Below, piece after piece: positions 1 to 11,090 of a DNA stretch of 64,000 nucleotides. Made by a program: the position numbers and the translations under genes. Each line of letters opens with the position of its first letter. Within the stretch, counting starts at the first letter, position 1. Source of the stretch: Deltaproteobacteria bacterium (lineage in GTDB: Bacteria; JADJOY01); the NCBI GenBank assembly GCA_016713535.1, contig JADJOY010000017.1:1-64000 (forward strand), read 5' to 3'. The notes beneath the pieces were generated by a model. It did not search any database. It was not told the origin of the DNA and saw only the letters and a list, made by a program, of their open reading frames with translations.

Positions 1-197
1 TCCGTGCGCCCGGACCGCCCGCCGCCGCGCGTCGGGCCCCACCCGCCGCGCCAGCGCTGTCCGGCGCGAATCCTGCTCTAGCCCCGTCAGCCGTGCCCCG
101 ACGGTGCAATCTGCACCGGTCAGGCAAGCCTCTCGTCGCTCGCGGACCAGGCGGCCCGCCACGGGCTCGTCCAGCGTGAGCGAAAGGGGGGGAGCCC
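1..197 (+). promoter_or_regulatory. Upstream region of the TonB receptor operon
   Basis: No gene is visible here. A purine-rich run of A and G (AAAGGGGGGGAG, about 182-193) lies 4-5 bases before the TTG start at 198 and is a strong ribosome binding site. I looked for a cobalamin-riboswitch B12 box and a c-di-GMP aptamer, because TonB receptors are often controlled by these, and found neither. Confidence 0.4.
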
Positions 198-2306
198 TTG
201 CTCGACATCCGAGCTTCGTCCCCGTCACGCCGGCGCGCGCGCTGGCTGGCGCGTGCGTGCTGGGTCGCGTGGCTGGCATGCGCCGCCGGCCTCGCCGAAG
301 CCGGAGCGGGGGACGAGGCCCCCGCGAGCCCGGCAGCGGCCGTGGGCGCAGGCGTGGCGGAGCCGCGGCCGGACACTGCGCCCGAGTCGCTCTATTTCGA
401 GGACATCCCGTCGGTCTACACGGCGTCCAAGTTCGAGCAGCCGATCCTCGAGGCACCGTCCGCCGTCACCATCGTCAGTGGTGACGAGATCCGAGCGTTC
501 GGCTATCGCACGCTCGCCGACGTGCTCGCGAGCGTTCCTGGTTTCTTCGTCAGCTACGACCGCAACTACACGTACGTGGGTGTCCGCGGGTTCTCGCGCC
601 CGGGCGACTACAACACGCGGCTGCTGGTGCTGGTGGACGGCCACCGGCTCAACGAGAGCCTGTTCGGTACCGCGCCGATGGGCACCGATTTTCCCGTCGA
701 CCTCGACCTGGTGGCCCGGGTCGAGGTGGTGCGCGGACCCGCCTCGGCGCTCTACGGCACCCACGCGTTCCTGGGCGTCATCAACGTCGTGACCCGGCGT
801 GGGCGCGACGTCGCCGGCGCCGAGGTCGCTGCCGGCTACGGCAGTCACGACTCGGTCGAGGTGCGGGGCACGGCCGGCGGGCGCGTGAGCGGCGCCGGCG
901 AGGCGCTCTTCTCCGCCAGCTACCTCCGCAGCGGCGGCCGCGAATCGCTCCGCTACGGTGAGCTCGCCGTGCCGCCGGACGAAGACGGGGTCACGCACCG
1001 CACCGACGAGGATCAGTCCGTCCAGGCCTTCGCCAAGCTCTCGAGCTCCGACTTCGAGCTGGTCGCGGGACACGGTGACCGTGGCAAGGACGTGCCGACG
1101 GCCTCCTACGGGACGCTCTTCGACTCCAACCTGTTCCGCACCGAAGACCAGTTCGACTTCGCCGATCTGCTCTACCGTCCGACGCTCGCGGAGGCGTATT
1201 CGGCGTCGCTCCGGCTCTCGTTCGACGCCTACCACTACACCGGCGACTACCCGTACGCCGCCGAGCCGGGGGACGACGTCGGCGGCGGCGTGGTGATGAA
1301 CCGCGACCACGCCGACAGCCAGCGGGTGCGGACCGAGGGGATCTTCGGCTGGTCCATCGCCGGCCGGAACCAGCTCTTCGTGGGCGCCGACCTGCGCCTC
1401 GAGTACCGCCAGTTCCTGGAGAACTTCGACGTCGATCCCTCGCAGGTCTACACCCACGTGCTGCACGACGAGCTCGACTGGGGCGTCTTCGCTCAGGACG
1501 AGCTCCGGCTCTCCTCCAACCTGCTGCTCAACGTCGGAGCCCGCTTCGACCAGGAGGATACGGCGGGCCAGCGCCTGAGCCCGCGCGCCGCGCTCATCTA
1601 CGAGCCGATCGCCGGCACCACCCTCAAGCTGCTCTACGGCGAGGCGTTCCGGGTCCCCAACTTCTGGGAGATCGTCTACCTCTACAGCGACCAGGAGAAG
1701 CCGCAGTCGGGAGTTCGCGCCGAGGTCCTGCGGTCCGCCGAGCTCGTCCTCGAGCAGCGCCTCGGCGCGGTCTTCCAGGGCACCGCGTCGCTCTACCGCT
1801 ACCGGATCGACGACCTCATCAACCTCCGCGAGGTCACCGGCGACGGTGTCTCGAGCTACTGCAACCTGGGGCGCGTCGAGGTGGTCGGCACCGAGCTCGC
1901 GCTCGACTGGCGTCCCGCGACGCACGTCGGGGCGCGCGCCAGCTACAGCCTGCAGGACTCGGACGTGACGGAGGCCGCCCCCGCCGAGCTGACCCGGGCG
2001 CCGCGCCACCTGGCGCGGCTGGCGGTGATGCTGCCGGTGATCGAGGACGCGCTGCTCTCGGCCACCGAGGTCCGCTACGTCGGCACCCGGACCGGCGTGA
2101 GCGGCGCCCGCTCCGGCGACTTCGTGGTGGTGAACGAGACGTTGTCGAGCGTCGCGCTGCCGCACGGGATCGACCTTTCGCTCAGCCTCTACAACCTCTT
2201 CGACCAGCGCTTCAGCGACCCCGCCTCGATCGACCACACCCAGGACTTCATCCTCCAGGACGGCCGCACCGTGTGGCTGCGCGTCGGGTACCGGCTCGAG
2301 CCATGA
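198..2306 (+). CDS. TonB-dependent outer-membrane receptor
   Basis: A 702-residue TonB-dependent receptor that would import a ligand across the outer membrane using energy from TonB/ExbBD. The TTG start is set by a strong SD; a signal peptide with a hydrophobic WVAWLACAAGLAEAGA core occupies about residues 15-36. The plug domain begins near residue 87 (PSAVTIVSGDEI, then RGFSRPGDYNTRLLVLVDG and VEVVRGPASALYGTHAF), followed by a beta-barrel with the usual alternating aromatic strands, closing with [11 protein letters not shown]. It resembles the colicin I receptor/vitamin B12 receptor class more than SusC. The next gene overlaps its stop by 4 bases (ATGA), so it is translationally coupled to a binding protein and a sensor kinase. 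The ligand is unknown. Confidence 0.93.
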   Translation: MLDIRASSPSRRRARWLARACWVAWLACAAGLAEAGAGDEAPASPAAAVGAGVAEPRPDTAPESLYFEDIPSVYTASKFEQPILEAPSAVTIVSGDEIRAFGYRTLADVLASVPGFFVSYDRNYTYVGVRGFSRPGDYNTRLLVLVDGHRLNESLFGTAPMGTDFPVDLDLVARVEVVRGPASALYGTHAFLGVINVVTRRGRDVAGAEVAAGYGSHDSVEVRGTAGGRVSGAGEALFSASYLRSGGRESLRYGELAVPPDEDGVTHRTDEDQSVQAFAKLSSSDFELVAGHGDRGKDVPTASYGTLFDSNLFRTEDQFDFADLLYRPTLAEAYSASLRLSFDAYHYTGDYPYAAEPGDDVGGGVVMNRDHADSQRVRTEGIFGWSIAGRNQLFVGADLRLEYRQFLENFDVDPSQVYTHVLHDELDWGVFAQDELRLSSNLLLNVGARFDQEDTAGQRLSPRAALIYEPIAGTTLKLLYGEAFRVPNFWEIVYLYSDQEKPQSGVRAEVLRSAELVLEQRLGAVFQGTASLYRYRIDDLINLREVTGDGVSSYCNLGRVEVVGTELALDWRPATHVGARASYSLQDSDVTEAAPAELTRAPRHLARLAVMLPVIEDALLSATEVRYVGTRTGVSGARSGDFVVVNETLSSVALPHGIDLSLSLYNLFDQRFSDPASIDHTQDFILQDGRTVWLRVGYRLEP

Positions 2307-3256
2307 GCGTCCCCTCGGGATCTCGGCCGAGGCGGCGCGCGTTCGGCGCGGCGCTCGTGGTGCTCGTCGCGTGGGCCTGCGTCGGACGAGCGGCGGAGCC
2401 CGCGCACTGCACGGCGATCGTGCTGCGCGGCGGAGCGGGTGCCGCCGAGGAGGCGCTCGTGGCCGGGATCCGCGACGGGGTCGGCCACCGCGGCATCGCC
2501 CTCGACGTGCGCGCGGTGCCCGCCGACGAAACCGCCGCGCGCGCCGCCGTGACGGCCGCGCTCGCCGACCGCCCCTGCGCGCTGGTCACCGTGGGCCCTG
2601 GGCCGACCCGGCTGGCGGCCGGCGCGACCAAGCGAATCCCCATCGTCGCGACGCTGGTGATGGTGGGGTCGCTGCCGGCGCAGCGCCCCAACCTCACCGG
2701 TGTCAGCCTCGACTTTCCGCTCGCCGTGCAGCTCGGCTGGCTGCAGCGGATCCTGCCGGACCGCCGCATCGTCGGATTGCTCTACGATCCGGCGCAGAAC
2801 GCCCGCACCGCGGCGGCGCTGACGCGGCTCGCCGTCGATCGCCAGCTCACCGTGGTGGAGCGCACCGTGTCGGAGCCGGTGGAGATCCCCGCCGCGCTCG
2901 AGGTGATCGCGCAGCGCGCCGAGGTGCTGTTCGCGATCCCCGACACGCTGGTGCTGTCGCGCGAGACGGCGCAGGCGCTCCTGGTGTTCTCGTTCCAGAA
3001 CCGCGTGCCGTTCGTCGGGCTCTCGGACGCGTGGGTCAAGGCCGGGGCGCTCTACGCGCTGGAGCGCGACTACGAGGACGTCGGCGCGCAGGCGGCGGCG
3101 ATGGTCACGCGGGTGGTGGGTGGCGAGGACCCCGGCGCGATCCCGATCGAGGCGCCGCGCAGGGCCGTCTACGTGCTCAACCGGCGCGCCGCCGAGCAGA
3201 TGAAGATCCATCTCGACCGGTCGATCCTGGAACGTGCGAGCCATGTCTACGAGTGA
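2303..3256 (+). CDS. ABC-type substrate-binding protein (PF04392-like)
   Basis: A 317-residue periplasmic binding protein of the ABC_sub_bind (TrpX-like) type. The ATG at 2303 overlaps the receptor stop, and is preferred over an upstream in-frame GTG at 2273. An N-terminal hydrophobic stretch ([18 protein letters not shown]) serves as signal peptide. Family-type segments follow: [20 protein letters not shown], then [12 protein letters not shown], and an A/E-rich second lobe. No permease or ATPase gene is adjacent; instead a hybrid histidine kinase follows directly, so I infer that this protein presents a ligand to the kinase or is a leftover of an importer encoded elsewhere. The start of the next gene overlaps or abuts its end. 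Confidence 0.8.
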   Translation: MSVPSGSRPRRRAFGAALVVLVAWACVGRAAEPAHCTAIVLRGGAGAAEEALVAGIRDGVGHRGIALDVRAVPADETAARAAVTAALADRPCALVTVGPGPTRLAAGATKRIPIVATLVMVGSLPAQRPNLTGVSLDFPLAVQLGWLQRILPDRRIVGLLYDPAQNARTAAALTRLAVDRQLTVVERTVSEPVEIPAALEVIAQRAEVLFAIPDTLVLSRETAQALLVFSFQNRVPFVGLSDAWVKAGALYALERDYEDVGAQAAAMVTRVVGGEDPGAIPIEAPRRAVYVLNRRAAEQMKIHLDRSILERASHVYE

Positions 3257-3284
3257 CGAAGGCGCGCGCCAGGGCGGGACCCCC

Positions 3285-6200
3285 ATGAAGCCGATGCGGT
3301 TACGTACCCGGTTCCTCGCCGTCACGCTGTCGCTCACGATCGGCACGGCGGTCGCGATCTCCGCCTACCACGCGTGGGCCGAGCACGACGAGGACGGAGC
3401 CCGGCTCGCGAAGCAGGGCCGCGACCTCGCGACCCTGATCGCCCGCAACAGTCCGTACGCGATCTACACGCGTAACGCCGTGGCGCTCGGCCAGCTCGTC
3501 GAGAGCGTCGGCACCTCGGGCGAGGTGGCGTTCGTGTCGATCCTCGACCGCGACGGCACCGCGCTCGCCACCCGTGCCTTCGAGCTCGAGCCCCCGCCGC
3601 TGGCGCCCGCGCGTCTCCGCGACATGACCGGGCTCACGATGGAGTCGTGGCCGGCGACGGGCCGGCGCGCCTCGCTTCTCGACTTCGTGGCGCCGGTGCG
3701 CCCCCAGCTCGGGGCCGCCGACGAGCTCCTCGACGGCCTCGCACCCGGTGTGACGTCCCGGGCGAGCGAGCCGATCGGCTACGTGCGCCTCGGCGTGAGC
3801 TGGTCGCACGTCGACCAGCGCGTGCGGGCGTTCTGGATGCGCAGCGCGGCGTTCGCGGCGCTCGCGTGCGGCATCGGCTCGCTCGTCACGGTGTGGCTGA
3901 CGCGCCGGCTGGTGCGGCCGATCGGCGACCTGGTCGCCGTCACGCACGCGATCGCGGCCGGCGACCTCGACCGACACGTCGAGCCGAGCACCGACCCCGA
4001 GATCCGCGTGCTCGGCGAGTCGTTCAACACCATGGTGGCGCGGCTCCGCGCGTCGCACGACGAGGTCGAGCACGAGCGCCACACCCTCGAGGAGCGGGTG
4101 GCGTCGCGCACCGTCGAGCTCGAGAAGGCGACCGAGACCGCGCGCGCCCACGCCCTCGAGGCGGAGCGCGCCAACCGCGCCAAGTCGCAGTTCCTCGCCA
4201 ACATGAGCCACGAGATCCGCACCCCGATGAACGGCATCCTGGGCATGGCGGACCTCCTGCTCGCCACCGACCTGACGCCCACGCAGCGGCGCTTCGGTCA
4301 GACGGTGTACCGCTCGGCCGACGCGCTGCTGGGGGTCATCAACGACATCCTGGACTTCTCGAAGTGCGAGGTCGGCAAGCTCGAGATGGAGCTGGTCGAG
4401 TGCGACCTGAGGGCGCTGGTCGAGGACGCGATCGAGCTGCTCGCGGAGCGCGCCCACCGCAAGGGCATCGAGCTCGCGCTGTCGATCGCCGAGGAGCTGC
4501 CCGAGCTGGTGTGGGCCGATCCGTCCCGGCTCCGCCAGCTCGTCACGAACGTGGTCGGCAACGCCATCAAGTTCACCCAGCAGGGCGAGGTGGTGGTGCG
4601 CCTCGACGCCGAGGTCCACGACGAGCGTCGCGCCACCGTGCGCCTCGAGGTGAAGGACACCGGCATCGGGATCGCGCCCGAGGTCCAGGCGCGCATCTTC
4701 GAGCCCTTCAGTCAGGCCGACGTGTCGATGAGCCGCCGCTACGGCGGGACCGGGCTCGGGCTCGCGATCTGCCGCCAGCTCGTCGGGCTCATGGGCGGCA
4801 GCATCGCCGTCGACAGCGAGCTCGGGCGCGGCTCGCGGTTCACGCTCACCCTGCCGATGCGCTGCGCGCGCCGGCGCGGCGAGGACCTCGCCGAGCGCAT
4901 GCGGGCGCTCGCCGGCCACCGCGTGCTGATCATCGACGACAACGCCACCAACCTCGAGATCCTGAGCCACCAGCTCGAGAGCTGGGGGATGCTGGTGACC
5001 GCGGTGTCGGATCCGCGGCTGGTGCTCCCGCTGCTGTCGAAGGCGGTGGCGAGCGGCGCCCCGTTCGCGATCGCCATCCTCGATCTCCACATGCCCGACC
5101 TGGACGGGATCGCCCTCGCCACCGCGATCCGCGCCGAGCCGGAGCTCGACCCGACGCGGCTGGTGATGTTGACCTCGGTCGGCGACCTCGACGGCGACGC
5201 GGTTCGCCACGAGGTCGACATCGGCGTGTGGCTCACCAAGCCGGTGCGCCGCGGCGAGCTCTTGAACGCGCTGCGCGGCGCGCTCGACGGTACCGACCGC
5301 ACGAGCGCGCCGTGCGCGTCGCGAGCGGATGGCGCGGCGGCGACCGGTCCGCTGCGCGGGCGGGTGCTGCTGGTGGAGGACAACCCGGCGAACCAGGACG
5401 TGGTCCTCGCGATGCTCGCCAAGGTGGGTGCGGAGGTCGAGGTCGCGACCAACGGGGTCGAAGCCGTGGCCGCGGTCGAGCGAGCCCGCTTCGATGCGGT
5501 GCTCATGGACTGCCAGATGCCGGTCATGGACGGCTACGAGGCGACTCGCCGTATCCGCGCCGCCGAGGGGGCGAACGGCGCCGACCGGCCACGCGTACGG
5601 GTCCCGATCATCGCCCTCACCGCCAACGCGCTGCGCGGCGACCGCGAGGCGTGCCTGCAGGCGGGGATGGACGACTACCTCTCGAAGCCGTTCACCTACT
5701 CCCAGCTACGCGAGAAGCTCACGCCCCACCTGGCCGCCGAGAGCGCGCCGCCAGCGGCGAGCACGGGCGCCGACGGGGGGCGGGGGCCGCATGCCGGCTC
5801 GACCGGCGAGGCCGCGGCGGCCGTCCCGCTCTGGCAGGGCCTGACCGCGCTGGTGCTCGAGCCCGACGTCGCTCTCCGCGGGGCGATCGTCGGCACGCTG
5901 CGCTCGCTCGGCGCGGTGGCGAGCGGCGTCGGGACGATCGGCGAGTGCCTCGAAGAGAGCAACGCGCGGCCGTTCGGCCTGGTCCTGTTCGATCTCGACG
6001 CGCCAGGGCTCGACGTGGTCGCGCTCGCCGGCGCGCTCCGCCAGGGCGCGGGCGCGGCGACCGGTGCCGTGCCCCGGCTCGTCGGACTGCTGGGCGAGGC
6101 GATCGAGGTCGCCGAGCGCGCCGTCGCGACGCGCGCGGTGGACGACCTGCTGGCGCGCCCCTTCGATCGCGCCGGCCTGCGCACGGTGCTCGAGCGCGCG

Positions 6201-6610
6201 GCCGCGGCCGAGGCCGGGCCGAGGGACCCCGCGCCCGCCGCCGTCCCGCCGCAGCCGCCCGACGCGAGCTCGGCGCTCCTCGACCCGCGCCCGCTCGAGG
6301 AGCTGCGTTCGCTCTCGGCGCCCGGCACGCAGGACTTCCTGAGCAGGGCGATCGGCTCCTACCTGGAGAGCGCGCCGCGGCTGATCGACGCGCTGGTGCG
6401 GGGCGCCAGGGAGCGCGATGCGTCGTCCGTGATGCACGCGGCGCACACCTCAAGTCGAGCAGTGCCTTCCTGGGCGCGCGCAACCTCGCCGAGGTCTGCC
6501 GCGAGCTCGAGAGGATGGGACGGGCGCAGGATCTGAGTCAGGCGGACGAGCTGGTGCGGAAGGTGTGCGACTCGTTCGGACCGGTGCGCGACGCGCTGCT
6601 CGCGTTCTAA
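3285..6610 (+). CDS. Hybrid sensor histidine kinase with three receiver domains and Hpt (frameshifted)
   Basis: A roughly 1108-residue membrane sensor kinase. Order: TM1 (about 5-30), periplasmic sensor region, TM2 (about 188-210), HAMP, HisKA with [15 protein letters not shown] (His near 310), HATPase with GTGLGLAI, receiver 1 ([11 protein letters not shown]), receiver 2 ([12 protein letters not shown]), a degenerate third receiver ([11 protein letters not shown]) and a C-terminal Hpt domain. ATG 3285 follows GGGCGGGA; ATG 3243 upstream is an alternative. One base is missing near 6448: the frame that encodes the kinase runs into a false tail ending at 6536, whereas another frame restores [17 protein letters not shown] right after the phospho-accepting His. 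It is either a sequencing error or a lost phosphotransfer domain. It ends the receptor/binding-protein operon. Confidence 0.88.
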
Positions 6611-7073
6611 ATGGGCCACCACGATTTGGATCGCCCTTGCGCCGAACGGGCTGGAGGGCGGCGCTTCGTCGCCGCCGAAGCCGATGGGACGCCGAGACCG
6701 GTCGCTACGAATCGTGACGTTGCATATCGACCGGGCCGTTACCGAATCGGCGTGCCTCGAGCGACCGTGGCGGCGGGGGCTCGTCGCCGGCCGCCCGGTC
6801 TGCGGGGGACCAGCCCCCGCGCTACGAAGGCGATCCGACTCACGGGGCCCCATTCAACCGGCTCCGAGCCCGAGCCGTTCACGAAGCTTCGCGAGCGGGT
6901 CTCGCGCGGCGCCGCATCGGGCGTAGGCGCGACCCGGCCGCGCCGAGGAACGGACGCGAGTGGAGGCGGTCGGTCCCGATCCCGGGAGGGCTCACGCCCT
7001 GACCTACCCTCCAGACCGGAACCGATGGGCTGGAGCGCGCCCCCGCCGTCGGGCGCCAGCTAGGTGCGCGGCT
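6611..7073. other. Intergenic region between convergent genes
   Basis: This 463-bp stretch lies between two convergent transcription units and has no convincing gene. It holds one hairpin of dispersed family A (6802-6820) followed by GCTACGAAGG, the same tail that follows another family A copy at 42559. The rest is GC-rich sequence without recognisable signals. Confidence 0.5.
6802..6820. repeat. Dispersed palindrome family A, copy 1 (partial)
   Basis: GCGGGGG at 6802-6808 pairs with CCCCCGC at 6814-6820 across a five-base loop. The downstream GCTACGAAGG matches the tail of the copy at 42537. Confidence 0.55.
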
Positions 7074-10000
7074 TCACCAAGGCGAGCCGCCGGTCGCCCG
7101 CCGCGCCCTCGCGCGCTCGCGGCGCCGGCTCGCGAGGCGCGCGAGCGCCAGCGAGGCGAGCACGCCGAGCCCGCGCACCGGGGCACCCGACGGCGGCACC
7201 ACACCGCCGCACAGGTCGCCGCACGGCGGCGGCGGGCCCGCGGGTGATTCGAGCTGCTCCAGGTAGGCGACGAGCTGATCGAGCTGGGTCGCGGTGAGCT
7301 GCGAGGTGTTTCCGTGCCGGTCGCTCGGGTTGGCGGTCGTCAGCACGTCGAGGAGCGTCGGCGCCGAGCCGTCGTGGAGGTAAGGCGCCGTCTCCCAGAG
7401 CCCCTCGAGGGTCGGCGTGTCGAGCCCCGTGAGGGGTGCCCCGAGACGGTTTCCCGAGCTCGGCTTCGACGTGCCCACGTCGTGGAGCACGAACGGGATC
7501 GCGCACGCCGAGCTGTCGGTGGAGCGGCTGCCCTCGTGGCAGCTCGTGCAGCCGGTGGCCGGCGACCGGAAGATCGCCTCGCCGGCGACGGCGTCGGGGG
7601 TCAGGGTGCCGTCGGCGTTGCGGTACGGGCTCGGGTGCACGGCGGTGAGCGAGTTCACGTAGGTGGTGAGCTGGTCGAGCTCGCCGCTCTTGAAGGCCTT
7701 GCGATCGCCGAGCGGCTGCGAGGTGGTGCCCGCGAAGTACGCGGCGTCGGCCATGAAGCCCTTGCCGCCGAAGTGGTTGCGGATGTCGCCCTCGAAGTCC
7801 TGGATCTCGTCGAAGTTGGCGGTCCAGTGCACCGGCCCGTGGCCCATGCCGGCGCGCCCGCGCAGGTCGATGGTGTTGCGAAACCCCTCGCCCCGGTCGG
7901 TGAAGTCGAAGACCCGCTGGTCGGAACCGCCGTCCAAGTGGCAGGTGGCGCACGCGAAGTAGTCGTCCCGCGACATGCGGTCGTCGGCGGCGTCGTAGAA
8001 GATCTGCTTGCCACGCAGCGTCCCCGGGTCGAGGAGCTCGTGGGCGACGGTCTTGACCGTCGCGACGGTGGTGAGGGCGTTGCCGTCGCCGACGCCGGAG
8101 ACGTCGAGGACCACGACGTCGCGGGACATGTAGTCGTGGACGAAGAGCCGCGCCGTGGTGGCGTCGTAGGCGAGGCCGATCGGCGCGCGCCCCAGGCCCT
8201 CCTTCGAGGTGACCTTGGCGCCGGTGTAGGCGTCGATCACGTCCACGGTGTTGGAGGCCAGCGTGCTCACGAACGCGTAGTCGCCGAGCGCGGTGAACGC
8301 GATGGCCGATGGCAGCGAACGATTGTCGAGGTCGATGCGCTCGGCGAGGACCTCGTCGTCGGCGGCGAGGTCGACGCGCGACACGATCGCGCGCACCGTG
8401 TTCTCGAAGGTGAGGGCCTCGCCGGTGCGGAACTGGCCGCGAACCACGTTGTCCTTCTTGGACGGCACCCACAGCCGCCGCCCGTCGGGGGAGACGGCGA
8501 GTGCCAGCAGGTAGTTGGGAACGCCGCGGCCGCTCGACTCGGTGTCGGGGCCGGGGTCCAGGGCCAGCGCGAAGGCGCGCACCACCGAGAGATCGCCGCC
8601 GGTCAGCTCGAGCACCTCGCCGTGATCGGCCGGCGAGACGAAGCGTCCCGCGAAGAGCCGGCCGTCGTCCGAGAGCGCGAGCCCGCGCGCGGCGCCGCCG
8701 ATCTCGCCGCGCGCCACCAGGGTGCGGCTCGCGACGTCGAGGCGCGCGACCTCGCCGCTCGCCTCGAGCGTCACGTAGGCGTCGTGGCCGTCGCGCGAGA
8801 TCACCACGTCGTGGGGCCGCGAGGCGCGCGGCAGCGAGACGGTGGCGAGCACGTGGGCGTCGCTCGCGTCGAGGACGGTGATCGTGGCGTCGTCGCTGTT
8901 GGTGACCCACACCTCGCCGTCCGGCGTGAGTGCCAGGCCGCGAGGGTCGCGGCCGACCGGCGTCTCGAGCCACTTCGTGGCGGTGTCGGCGTCGATCGCG
9001 GTGACCGTGTCGGCGTCGGGGTTCATCGCCCACACCCGGCGGCGCGCCCCGTCGAGGACGATGCTCGACGCGTTGCGCGGCGCCCCGGCGGTGAGTGGGT
9101 GGGCGACGGTGTGGCGGCTGGTGGCGCTCAGCACCACGCCGCCGTCGTCGGCACGGACGATCACCGGGAAGTGGCCGGCGCGCGTGTAGGTGTGGGAGAT
9201 CGATGGCGAGCTCGACCACGCGGTGGGTGCCTCGCCGTCACCGAAGTCCCACGAGTAGACGAGGCCCGGGCCGCTGCACACCGCCTGGAAGGACACCGCC
9301 TGGTTCACCAGAGAGCTCGCCGGATGGGTGGGCGGCTCGCAGGCGACCGGCGTGATCTCGGGGCCGGTCGAGAAGAAGCTCACGAAGTCCGAGGCGGTGG
9401 GGTTGCCCACCACGTCGCGTACGCCGCCAGCCGGGATGCGGACCCGGTAGGTCGCGTTGGGCTCGAGCGGCGCGGCGGGTGCCCAGTTCACGATGCCGGT
9501 CTGGCCGCTGTACTTGCCGGCCAGCGGAGCTCCGCCGCCGACCTTCTCGACGATGAAGGAGGAGGCGGTGACGGTGCGCAGGTCGATGGCGTCGGTGAAG
9601 GTGACGCCGACGCGGCTCGTCACCGGCTGGCCGGTGGCGCCGTCGCGCGGGTTCACCATGTTGACGACCGGCGGGTTGGTGTCGGGCGCGCTCTGGTGCG
9701 GCACGATGCGCGAGCCGTAGCCGTGGTCGTCGCTCAGGATCGCGAGGTTGCCGAGCGCGGACACGAAGTCGAGGTCCACCTCGGGCTCGGCGAAGTCGCC
9801 GATGCCGAGCACCGGCAGGAACGGGTTCGCGAGGTCGAGCTTGTGGTAGCCGAGCGCGCTCACGCCGAGGTGCGCCTTCTCGTCCTGGACGGTGAGGTAG
9901 CCGCCCTTGTCGAGGAGGAACCTGCCGCCGGTGAACGTGATCTGCGTCGGGTCGGCGATCGAGAACACCTGCAGCCCGCTCGACAGCACGCTGCCGGCGA

Positions 10001-10789
10001 GCAGGATCCGGTCGCCGTTCACCATCGCGCTGTACTGGATCTTGGTGCCGTCGGTGTCGAGGAGGGTGGGGTGGGCGGGGTCACCGATGTCGAACGTCGC
10101 GAGGCCCGGCACGTCGTTGCCGGCGAGCACCAGCAGGTTGCCGATAGCGAACACGCTGCCGGCGCGCTGCATGCCGAGGCTCGTGACCGGGATCTGGTCG
10201 ACCACCTGCGGGTTCGCCGGGTCGGTGGCGTCGATGACGAAGAGCCCGCGGCTCGAGCCGCTCGCGTAGACGTACGGCGCCTGCCAGAAGAGCCACCAGA
10301 TGCCGTTGTCGTAGTCGCTCGGCTCGATGCCGGGCAGCACCAGCTCCTTCAACTTCACGGGGTGCTCGACGTCGGTCCAGTCCCAGAACACGACTCCGTA
10401 GCTTCCCTGGGTGACCGCGTAGAGGCCGGGGTAGCTGTACGAGAAGCCCATCGCGTGGCCCTCGCGGATGTCCGGATCGAAGATCGAGTGGACGTGGCGT
10501 GGGCTACGCGGGTTGGAGATGTCGTAGAACGCGAAGCCACCGTCGTGGGTGTTGTCGGCGAACGGGATCACCAGGTAGCCGTCGTGCATGACGGCGGTGC
10601 CGTGCTCGGTGGGCGCCTCGGCTCCTGGATCGTTCCGATGATGTGGAACACGTCGGACGAGGGGTAGGTGAGGTTCGGCACGCCGGGGCCGGGTGCCGCG
10701 GAGGCGAGCACGGGGCCCGTGCACAGCGCCAGTGCGGCGAGGAGGACGCGCGTCGCGCGCGGGCAAGACGAGCTCGACCGAGTGGGCAT
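7074..10789 (-). CDS. Secreted beta-propeller / Ig / PKD / di-haem peroxidase-like protein (frameshifted)
   Basis: About 1238 residues. ATG 10789 gives a signal peptide (VLLAALALCTGPVLASAAPG). Then come LVIVD-type repeats (YDISNPRSPRHVHSI), a Big_5 Ig-like domain (about 366-478), a PKD domain (YSWDFGDGEAP), a YVTN-type beta-propeller (about 563-896), and a cytochrome c peroxidase/MauG-like module with haem motifs CATCH (near 946) and CTSCH (near 1080). The C-terminus is tripartite: a short Pro region, GLGVLASLALARLA, then an Arg-rich tail, resembling PEP/MYXO-CTERM sorting signals. One base is missing near 10622; restoring it joins HIIGTIQEP to EAPTEHGTAVMHDGY. It is a close paralogue of the protein at 13835-18178. 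Periplasmic or surface redox function is inferred; the substrate is unknown. Confidence 0.82.
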
Positions 10790-11090
10790 GACGGAACTCA
10801 CCCGGGTGCGTGTTCCACACCCAGAAGTTGGAAGTGAGGCTGACGTCACCGATCGTACGTGTTCCGCCGCGACCCGCGCAACGGGCGGCGCGGCCGGAGT
10901 CGGGCCCACCGAACGCGGGTGCGGCCTCGTGCTGGCGCTCGGGGGGACGGCCTCGTCGCCGTCCGAGGCGCGCCGGGACCGCGATGACGCGCCCGCCGGC
11001 TCGACCGCGCTCGCCCCGCGGCGTACCATCGACGCGGGACTTGCTGCACGCCCGCTCCCAGCCTGCGGGACCGGCTGTCCCGGGGGGGCC
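10790..11090. promoter_or_regulatory. Divergent promoter region
   Basis: About 300 bp separate the outward-facing cytochrome-like gene (-) and the MopE-motif gene (+), so promoters for both should lie here. I see no clear -35/-10 pair, sigma-54 site or strong dyad. A G-run (CGGGGGGG) lies directly before ATG 11091. Confidence 0.35.

Noticed and set aside
100-197. Possible riboswitch before the TonB receptor
   Set aside because: No B12 box, no c-di-GMP (GEMM) core and no conserved stem arrangement could be placed.
225-2237. Long minus-strand open frame of 670 codons opposite the TonB receptor
   Set aside because: Composition is Arg/Ala/Val-rich without any domain, and the plus strand encodes a full receptor. 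High GC makes such antisense frames common; the same holds for 3300-5210 (-) and 35815-39234 (+).
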